DNA of 21,702 nucleotides from a virus. Below, in pieces: positions 16,155-21,702 of the stretch; within the stretch, counting starts at the first letter, position 1; each line of letters starts with the position of its first letter. Location of the stretch: positions 1-21,702 of IMG/VR virus record IMGVR_UViG_3300025286_002024; one strand, 5' to 3'. A program made the translations under genes and the position numbers. The notes under the pieces are model-generated. The model ran no database searches, was not told the DNA's origin, and was given only the letters and a program-made list of their open reading frames with translations.

Positions 16155-18862
16155 TATGATCCATCCTCCGTATACGTGCTGGGTGTACTTATATTTTCAA
16201 ATACCTCTTTTTGAGCATTATAATTAGTTTCCACTTCTCCATCCGTTAAAGCTCTATCATAAAATTTTACACTTCCTAAGTATCCTCTTAAGCCACTGAT
16301 AGCTCCAAAAGTTTCATTGCCCATAAAGCCCGTCCCAGCGATACCATCAGTATAGCCTCCTCCTAGTAACGTAGGAGTAAAATAGGATCCTAATCTAGGA
16401 CCTTCAGTTATTTCTGCCGTAGCGGAAGTCCCTACATTAGTTCCTGAATAACTAAAGCTAGTTGCTTTTTTAAACGAAGGGACGGAAGGCGTATTATATT
16501 TATCTCTACCGTAAGAAGATTCTAGAGAAGAAGTCGTAAGGAGATCTCCATTTACATATAAACTTATTTTATCTTTTACAGGCTCAACAACTAAAGACGC
16601 TAAAATAAATTGATTAGTACCAGACAATAAAAGAGCTTGTCCCTTAGAATTTACAGTACTCGCATCTACAGTAAAAGAATACCAATTTGGAGTAACATCA
16701 TGAGAGCATCCATTATGAATAAGTGCAGCCGAAGCATTATTAATAGCTTGCGTTGGGGCAGCAAAAAACGCTAAACTAGAAGTAGGAAGATTATCGTGAT
16801 TATTAATAGAATACTCTAAACTTTTGGTGAGCCGCCTATCTCTAGTGAAACCCATTATCATCCCCTTAGTTGCCGCATCTCCTAAATCTATATCTATACG
16901 TTCTGGGTCTGTTTGGGCTGTAATCCCTGGATCTAAACCTGTATTCTCATTAGCTAATACTAAACGATATAATGAAGATGCCGAATTATCCGTCCATCCT
17001 CTACTCACATTAGTTAAATCAGGAACATACATCCATGATTCAAAAGTAAATCCTTCTATTTTATATGTTAAATCATCAAACTCTTGAGTTTCCGGTAATC
17101 TAACTACGCTACCTAGACTAGATGCATAAAAAGGATGCTCTTCTATTTGTTGTGTTACGCCTCTTAAATATGGAATACTTAGACCTGACACAAATACAGA
17201 AGAAGTATGATTACCTAAAAGTTGAGCATTATTATAAACCTCTTCTACCGCACAATTAGTAACATTAAATTCGCTAGAAGAAGTCGCGACTATATTAGAC
17301 TCAAGGAAATTATATACTGCAAATAAACCATTGGTAGATATCCTACTTGTAAGATGTAGCTTCGGAGCCACTGTGCTAGATGCAGAATTAGAATATAAAA
17401 TTTCTCCTCTCCCTATATCAGCAACAAATAAATGCTCCATATTCTCAACTTCATCCTTTTGTTTACTTACAACATACTTAGGGACAATAGGACTAACTAC
17501 ACCAGTAACATCTGCTTGATCCAAAACCAAAGCTTTTTGTTTATGGATATCATTAGCAAAATTAAATTGTTGTAAATATGAAAAATCATTAACTGGAACT
17601 TCGCCTGGACTAAACAAAGGCCCACTTCCATAGATAGTTGGCATTTTAACTGCTAACTCTATTTGTTTTTTTCGTTTATTTATTCTATGTGTAAATAAAG
17701 ATATTTCTGAGTATACGCTTTGTTTTGTATTTTGTATTATTGCAGTGGACGCTCCACCCTGTTCAAATTCCTCAATATGAGAAGAAAGGTCATAAACCCT
17801 TTTTGTTTTTTGAGATTCTAATGTCTTCAAATAATGGTCTTTTTCGTAATAAGCCCTTAGAGCGCCAGTCTCATCTATAATTGTAGGATCAAATAAAGTA
17901 TCTACATAGTATCTAACCGACTTAGAAGACATTGGAACTCCCTTGCCTCCTAAGTTAGCATCATGCTCAAACCTCCATCTATCCTCAATAGGAACATTGG
18001 ATTTGCTTTTATTTAAATGCTCAAGAACCTGTACAACACCACTGGCCTGAGGAGTTTGTGAATCATAATACAACCCATCATTAGAAATAATGAATTGACC
18101 TTCTTTAGCTACAGGGGGGCCATACACCAATCGTATAATTTCTTTTTCTTCCTCAGGCTCTACCTCGCATACTGTATTAAATCCAAGTCCAGACAAGGAA
18201 CAATCAAGCAAAGGCTCTAGAGAAGGATCTGCAAGTCTATTAGCCATTTCTTGTTCAATTCTATCTTGAAGATCACTCCATTTTTGTCGCTCCGCCTCTA
18301 TAATTTTAATTTCTGCCATCTTGGGTCCGAGTTTCTTATTCACTAATGCATTAAATGCAGAAGCAGATAATTGTTGTTGTACTACAGACGAATTAGTACC
18401 TGCAAATTTTTGTTGATTGAAATAACCTTCTACACAATCCTTTGCTGCTTCAAACTGAGCTATAGCCCCCATTGCTGTTGCGTACAAGCCCGCTCCCAGT
18501 TGGGCTGCACCATTAAGATACCCTCCTATTGCCCCTAACGCACCTATCCCTGGAATTCCCATTCCAAATTTAGAATTTCTAGATTTAATGGATATTTGAC
18601 CATTTGGAGTTATTGATATACTAATCCCAAGACCTAAATTTATATCTGTTAAATTTTCATCAATCCATTTATCCATTGCCTCCTGAGCCTCTTCCGCAGC
18701 AGCATTCATTTCTGCTAGTATTGGGAAAGGAAGCAAGGACAACGCATCTCCAAACAATTTGGTCAAGCACGTAGGGGCACCAAAACCAGACCCTACGGCT
18801 TCTAATAGATTGCCAGACTGAGATTGGGACGTAAGAGCAGATTCTACATCAAATTTTACCAT
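16154..18862 (-). CDS. Baseplate-associated protein with C-terminal LamG-like domain
   Basis: A 902-residue virion protein encoded between the spike and gp25. Residues 1-70 hold an alpha-rich start with an AEMNAAAEEAQEAMDKWIDE helix. Residues 100-137 are a Gly/Ala-rich hydrophobic stretch (GIPGIGALGAIGGYLNGAAQ onward). Residues 140-210 are helical. The middle, up to about residue 500, is unassigned, with a basic helix RINKRKKQIELAV. From about 510 to 890 the sequence looks like a concanavalin-A/LamG jelly roll: FTFESWMYVPD, KDKISLYVNGDL, and the typical closing strand and helix YLGSVKFYDRALTDGEVETN. LamG-like domains often bind carbohydrate or protein ligands, so surface binding is plausible but unproven. 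The start at 18862 has AAGAG 8 bases upstream. Confidence 0.78.
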   Translation of the reverse strand: MVKFDVESALTSQSQSGNLLEAVGSGFGAPTCLTKLFGDALSLLPFPILAEMNAAAEEAQEAMDKWIDENLTDINLGLGISISITPNGQISIKSRNSKFGMGIPGIGALGAIGGYLNGAAQLGAGLYATAMGAIAQFEAAKDCVEGYFNQQKFAGTNSSVVQQQLSASAFNALVNKKLGPKMAEIKIIEAERQKWSDLQDRIEQEMANRLADPSLEPLLDCSLSGLGFNTVCEVEPEEEKEIIRLVYGPPVAKEGQFIISNDGLYYDSQTPQASGVVQVLEHLNKSKSNVPIEDRWRFEHDANLGGKGVPMSSKSVRYYVDTLFDPTIIDETGALRAYYEKDHYLKTLESQKTKRVYDLSSHIEEFEQGGASTAIIQNTKQSVYSEISLFTHRINKRKKQIELAVKMPTIYGSGPLFSPGEVPVNDFSYLQQFNFANDIHKQKALVLDQADVTGVVSPIVPKYVVSKQKDEVENMEHLFVADIGRGEILYSNSASSTVAPKLHLTSRISTNGLFAVYNFLESNIVATSSSEFNVTNCAVEEVYNNAQLLGNHTSSVFVSGLSIPYLRGVTQQIEEHPFYASSLGSVVRLPETQEFDDLTYKIEGFTFESWMYVPDLTNVSRGWTDNSASSLYRLVLANENTGLDPGITAQTDPERIDIDLGDAATKGMIMGFTRDRRLTKSLEYSINNHDNLPTSSLAFFAAPTQAINNASAALIHNGCSHDVTPNWYSFTVDASTVNSKGQALLLSGTNQFILASLVVEPVKDKISLYVNGDLLTTSSLESSYGRDKYNTPSVPSFKKATSFSYSGTNVGTSATAEITEGPRLGSYFTPTLLGGGYTDGIAGTGFMGNETFGAISGLRGYLGSVKFYDRALTDGEVETNYNAQKEVFENISTPSTYTEDGS
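16165..16169 (-). promoter_or_regulatory. Strong Shine-Dalgarno for gp25
   Basis: GGAGG on the minus strand lies 10 bases before the gp25 ATG, inside the final codons of the upstream gene. It is the best ribosome binding site in the cluster and fits the start chosen at 16154. Confidence 0.6.
16199..17329 (-). other. LamG-like (concanavalin A-type) domain
   Basis: Residues about 512-888 of the 902-residue protein. Key pieces are F-T-F-E-S-W-M-Y-V near residues 605-613, KISLYVNGD near 765-773 and the end motif GYLGSVKFYDRALTDGEVET at 860-879. The last is typical of LamG-type domains in phage and bacterial surface proteins. Boundaries are approximate. Confidence 0.7.
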
Positions 18863-18915
18863 AGTTTAATCTCTTAGAGTGTATGTAATTATATAGGCAA
18901 TATAAATCCTATACA
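18863..18915 (-). other. 53-base gap between the spike and LamG-protein genes
   Basis: This is by far the longest intergenic gap in the window. It is very AT-rich. It holds the inverted repeat TATAGG (18892-18897) / CCTATA (18908-18913) around a 10-base loop, and the AAGAG ribosome site (18871-18875) for the gene at 18862. The stem is only six pairs and has no T-run, so a terminator is not supported. A weak promoter, mRNA processing site or regulatory hairpin is possible. Confidence 0.35.
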
Positions 18916-20148
18916 TCATATAAGCCATCCAAACGGTATATATCCTCTTAATGCTACTGTTGGTAATATAACACTAGGGATGTAAGGAATCACAGGATAA
19001 GGAGGAACTATAGGAATAAAGGTTGGAACCAGAGGATTATAAGTAAGATCATGAGCAATTATTTTACCCGCAGGGGCTGTCATACTTACGTTACCAGTAG
19101 GTATCGCTTGTAAATTTATTCCTAACGACGCTGTATTAGTTATAGTACCTAATGGGGCTGATAATTTTATACTTCCTGTCAAGGATTCTAAATTTAAATC
19201 CCCTATAGATCTTATAGTAATATTAAGTGCGTCGATCTCTACGCTACCATCAGCCGCTACCCTTATAGCCCCTCCTAACCCTTTCTGTTCAATAACGATC
19301 TTACTAGGTCCTAAAGGTTCCGGGGTGGAGCCTGCGACTATATTAATATCGCCATACTGAGATCCTTGTGATATATTTCCAAAGTTTGGACCAGTAGGAG
19401 AAAGTTGATTAGCGTTAAACCCTGTAGATTCATTTCTTAATTCTATATTATTACCGTCTGAAACTATAGTCTTAACATTACCTGAATGAGAAATAGTAGT
19501 AATGTTACCTTCTGTTTCTGTTCTAATACATCTTGCTCCTACTGCCCCATTAGTCCCTTGTGCAATGGTAATCCCATCAAATATATCTTTCCCTTGTCCA
19601 TTCCACACTCCTAACTTCAGGGAATCAACCGCAGCACTATCATCCAAAGACACTACTTTACCTTTGGAAGATCGCAACTCTGCTTTACTATTATTTACTT
19701 CACCATCAATAGGAATTTCATCCTTTAGGACTAAACGATGCCCTCTAGGATGACGAATTGTGATAGTGTTGGGCTGTTCTGTAGTTTTATCATATATCGG
19801 TTCATAACTTCTATCTATGGAAAATTTGTTAAGTTTTTCATCCACGGTATCCGAAGTATACTCATCAAATATTGCAGGATCTTCTCCTACAATAGAAGTT
19901 AAATAATAATATGTCCCTCCTATTTTTTGTACTAAAATATCAGTCCCATCAGGAGGAATAGCAATAATACCTCCATCACTATGAAAGGAATATGGGGAAG
20001 TGTATACAACAGGGACTAACATAATATCGTCACCTAGATCCGTGGGGCTCGTCTGACTATCTGTAGATGGAATATAACATTTTAGTATTCCCCCTTTTTC
20101 GTCATCTCTTCTAAAAGAAGTCATTATTGTTGCTCTATAGCATGTCAT
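18916..20148 (-). CDS. Central baseplate spike, gp5/gpV-like, OB fold plus beta-helical needle, no lysozyme
   Basis: A 410-residue central spike. Residues about 1-95 look like an OB-fold domain (GGILKCYIPSTDSQT, then GGIIAIPPDGTDILVQKIGG and YYYLTSIVGEDP), the ring that sits under the hub. Residues 128-143 carry NTITIRHPRGHRLVLK, typical of the start of phage spike needles. Residues about 200-366 have short repeating beta strands (GDINIVAG, KIVIEQKG, GAIRVAADGSVEIDALNITI, GDLNLESLTGSIKLSAPLGT), the pattern of a trimeric beta-helix needle. The end, residues 371-410, is a Pro-rich hydrophobic tail finishing IPFGWLI. The T4 gp5 lysozyme domain is absent. I chose the ATG at 20148 because AAGGAA lies 7 bases before it, 2 bases after the hub stop. 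A longer in-frame start at 20286 would add 46 basic residues inside the upstream gene and is unlikely. Confidence 0.82.
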   Translation of the reverse strand: MTCYRATIMTSFRRDDEKGGILKCYIPSTDSQTSPTDLGDDIMLVPVVYTSPYSFHSDGGIIAIPPDGTDILVQKIGGTYYYLTSIVGEDPAIFDEYTSDTVDEKLNKFSIDRSYEPIYDKTTEQPNTITIRHPRGHRLVLKDEIPIDGEVNNSKAELRSSKGKVVSLDDSAAVDSLKLGVWNGQGKDIFDGITIAQGTNGAVGARCIRTETEGNITTISHSGNVKTIVSDGNNIELRNESTGFNANQLSPTGPNFGNISQGSQYGDINIVAGSTPEPLGPSKIVIEQKGLGGAIRVAADGSVEIDALNITIRSIGDLNLESLTGSIKLSAPLGTITNTASLGINLQAIPTGNVSMTAPAGKIIAHDLTYNPLVPTFIPIVPPYPVIPYIPSVILPTVALRGYIPFGWLI

Positions 20149-20150
20149 AT

Positions 20151-21702
20151 TTAATTTCCTTCGTCGTAGTTGTGGCGGTATTTCGGGCTTCCGGTTGGAA
20201 ATGGTGTAGGAGACCCCGATTTCTTTTTGCGCCACACACGCAATGGTCCTGTTCGGCCAACCGCCGCTCGGCGGTCTATAATCCACCCTCTACGATCAGC
20301 TATCTCCATTTCTGAATCTGTCAAATAAAATCCTAATTCCCTTTGGTTCCGGTCACGCTGGGCATCCAAATCTCTGTCAGGGTCATCAGGCGGACGACCC
20401 GCACCTCGGGCATGGAGCCTTCTATAGTCGGCGGCGGTCATCTTGTCTGAAGCTAAGCTGTGGTCCTTGTGTTTACGCATTATTCTCTCTATTTCTTCAT
20501 TAGAAACTGTATTAGAAGTTTTAACTAACCTAAATTGAGAATCTACCTTGGTTTTTGTTATCCTGTGTTCAAAAGCTCTTAGTAAATACAAGCCTGACAT
20601 AAAACTAGAATGCAAGCGTTTTCTAGATTTTGAAGATCCCTCATGGTATTTTTTAGCCTTTAAAGACATGTCATCTACAGCCTCTTCGATTCCTCCTGAA
20701 ATAGTAGGCTGTGCCGCTAATAAAAACATATCCTTTCCTAAATTCATTATTGCAGAATGGTGAAACAGTGGAATTGTAGTTACTGTTGCCTGTGCTGCTG
20801 CCATGTTGTATAATTTTTCATAAAAATGAGTTTGAGTAGCCATTGCATTAGCTTTAATTTTTCTTGGATTAATTTTTCTAAAAATTGTACTAGATCCTTC
20901 TCCTAAATACGATTTTATAGTTTCCAATAATATATAAATACCCTCTTCAGATAGGTTCTCAAAAGGAGAACCATAAATTTTTGACGCCGTTAAACTTGCT
21001 ATACTTATAACGAATTGCTCTTTATCATATTCACTAAGAGAATCATAAATATCACGAATTATAGATATATTATCCATACCTACCTTGGATACGTTAAGCT
21101 GTTCTTCAAGAATATTCTTAGCAGTAGTCAATACTGTTTGAGATAAATCCCCTAATACTTCTGCTTTTGTAGCATTTATAATTTGCGAATGAGTTATAGC
21201 AGTTAAAGTTGCCCAATAATGAGGATTTATATTCATTCGAAAATCTAAGACATTTGCATTTCTTACATTAGCCCTTAAAACAGGTATTAGAGGTGCGCCT
21301 TCTACAAGCTGTAAATGAGTTGCTGTTTCTTCTCCTTTTACAATAGCCTCTATAGATTTATCAATTTCTTTAATTTTAGATCTGTCTAACTTTTCTAAAG
21401 ATTTTTTAATTTGATAGTCTCCTGTTATTTTATGTGCAAACGTGGGGTCGAGAAGCAAGGCGGCAGATATCGAATCCACCGTTGAATCTCCTAATAATTC
21501 CGAACCAACACTAAACATTTGTTCTAATTCCGCATAAAGTCCTGGAGTGTGTTTTTTGTTTATTTTTCCTAAAAATAAGTCTACTAAATTTTGTTCTCCC
21601 CAAACAAGACAACGTTGACCGGGATCTGCAATAATACCATTTTGGTGTAATAATTTTAATGTTTCATAATTTTCAATTTCTTGAAAAGGTTGATCACTAA
21701 AT
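20151..21702 (-). CDS. Probable baseplate hub protein (gp27/gpD-like), 5' end beyond window
   Basis: The frame is open from the window edge to the TAA at 20151 (517 codons visible, none a stop), so the ATG at 21518 is internal and the true start lies outside. Hub-like features are LRANVRNANVLDFRMNINPH in the middle. Near nt 20846-20514 there is AAAQATVTTIPLFHHSAIMN followed by SFMSGLYLLRAFEHRITKTK and SQFRLVK. This resembles the C-terminal part of tail-hub proteins, where a small beta domain is followed by an F-x-SG-x-Y-x2-[T/R]-x-F-x-H-x-I phrase. Position directly before the spike gene supports a hub, since gp27/gpD holds gp5/gpV. The last hundred residues are a separate Arg/Asp-rich, GC-rich tail. 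Assignment rests on pattern memory and context. Confidence 0.6.
   Translation of the reverse strand, partial: FSDQPFQEIENYETLKLLHQNGIIADPGQRCLVWGEQNLVDLFLGKINKKHTPGLYAELEQMFSVGSELLGDSTVDSISAALLLDPTFAHKITGDYQIKKSLEKLDRSKIKEIDKSIEAIVKGEETATHLQLVEGAPLIPVLRANVRNANVLDFRMNINPHYWATLTAITHSQIINATKAEVLGDLSQTVLTTAKNILEEQLNVSKVGMDNISIIRDIYDSLSEYDKEQFVISIASLTASKIYGSPFENLSEEGIYILLETIKSYLGEGSSTIFRKINPRKIKANAMATQTHFYEKLYNMAAAQATVTTIPLFHHSAIMNLGKDMFLLAAQPTISGGIEEAVDDMSLKAKKYHEGSSKSRKRLHSSFMSGLYLLRAFEHRITKTKVDSQFRLVKTSNTVSNEEIERIMRKHKDHSLASDKMTAADYRRLHARGAGRPPDDPDRDLDAQRDRNQRELGFYLTDSEMEIADRRGWIIDRRAAVGRTGPLRVWRKKKSGSPTPFPTGSPKYRHNYDEGN
20154..20460 (-). other. GC-rich, Arg/Asp-rich C-terminal extension of the hub gene
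   Basis: By hand count the five 60-base lines from 20161 to 20460 are 55, 58, 38, 60 and 58% G+C, while the flanking lines 20101-20160 and 20461-20520 are 30% and 32%. The encoded tail (from about SDKMTAADYRRLHARGAG to the end) is rich in Arg, Asp and Pro and uses CGN and GCC codons rarely seen nearby. The segment therefore looks like a foreign insertion or exchange at the end of the gene. Confidence 0.7.
20156..20161 (-). promoter_or_regulatory. Shine-Dalgarno that fixes the spike start
   Basis: AAGGAA on the minus strand lies 7 bases before the ATG at 20148. It supports that start over the upstream in-frame ATG at 20286, which lies within the hub gene. Confidence 0.6.

Noticed and set aside
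18892-18913. Inverted repeat TATAGG/CCTATA as a terminator
   Set aside because: The stem is six mostly A-T pairs with a 10-base loop and no following T-run; a terminator there would also cut the late operon.
20149-20286. Longer spike gene starting at the in-frame ATG at 20286
   Set aside because: The extra 46 residues overlap the hub gene in another frame, do not look like a spike N-terminus, and a good AAGGAA sits before the ATG at 20148.
20151-21518. Hub gene as a complete 455-residue protein starting at 21518
   Set aside because: The same frame stays open upstream to the window edge with ordinary protein sequence, so this methionine is probably internal.

Overview
The window is a single run of minus-strand genes with almost no space between them. 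It encodes the baseplate and fibre part of a contractile-tailed bacteriophage (myovirus type). The base composition is AT-rich (roughly a third G+C in ordinary stretches). I see no tRNA, rRNA, insertion sequence, CRISPR array or bacterial housekeeping gene. The baseplate proteins mix the T4 scheme (gp25, gp6, gp7) with the P2 scheme (W, J, I). With the large fibre proteins downstream, this suits a T4-superfamily or related phage of the kind common in aquatic samples. The host cannot be read from the sequence.

Transcription runs from high to low coordinates. Region A (21702-18916) encodes the C-terminal part of a probable baseplate hub, cut by the window edge, and a gp5/gpV-type central spike with an OB fold and beta-helical needle but no lysozyme domain. 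Region B (18862-9625) holds a 902-residue protein with a C-terminal LamG-like domain, gp25, gp6/J, and a 1481-residue gp7/I-like wedge protein far larger than its T4 counterpart. Region C (9625-7767) holds two virion proteins that look like distant paralogues. Region D (7763-1954) holds two large fibre or spike proteins: a 1214-residue right-handed beta-helix protein and a 718-residue protein. They share a short N-terminal motif that probably docks them to the baseplate. Region E (1947-1) is a continuous open frame of 649 codons that runs off the window. It encodes an extraordinarily cysteine-rich modular protein.

The genes would work together as one machine. Hub and spike form the central puncturing device; gp25, gp6 and the gp7-like protein form the wedges around it; the LamG-like protein, beta-helix protein, 718-residue protein and probably the cysteine-rich protein decorate the periphery and contact the host. 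Four gene junctions have the stop and start overlapping as TAATG, and others are separated by 0-8 bases, which suggests translational coupling in one late operon.

The most novel element is the cysteine-rich protein (1-1947). It has 56 cysteines in 649 residues, arranged in seven tandem modules that each begin [W/Y]-x-C-x7-C (x8 in one) and mostly end C-x4-C. I do not recognise it as a named domain. Second is a sharply bounded GC-rich, Arg/Asp-rich tail on the hub gene (about 20154-20460).
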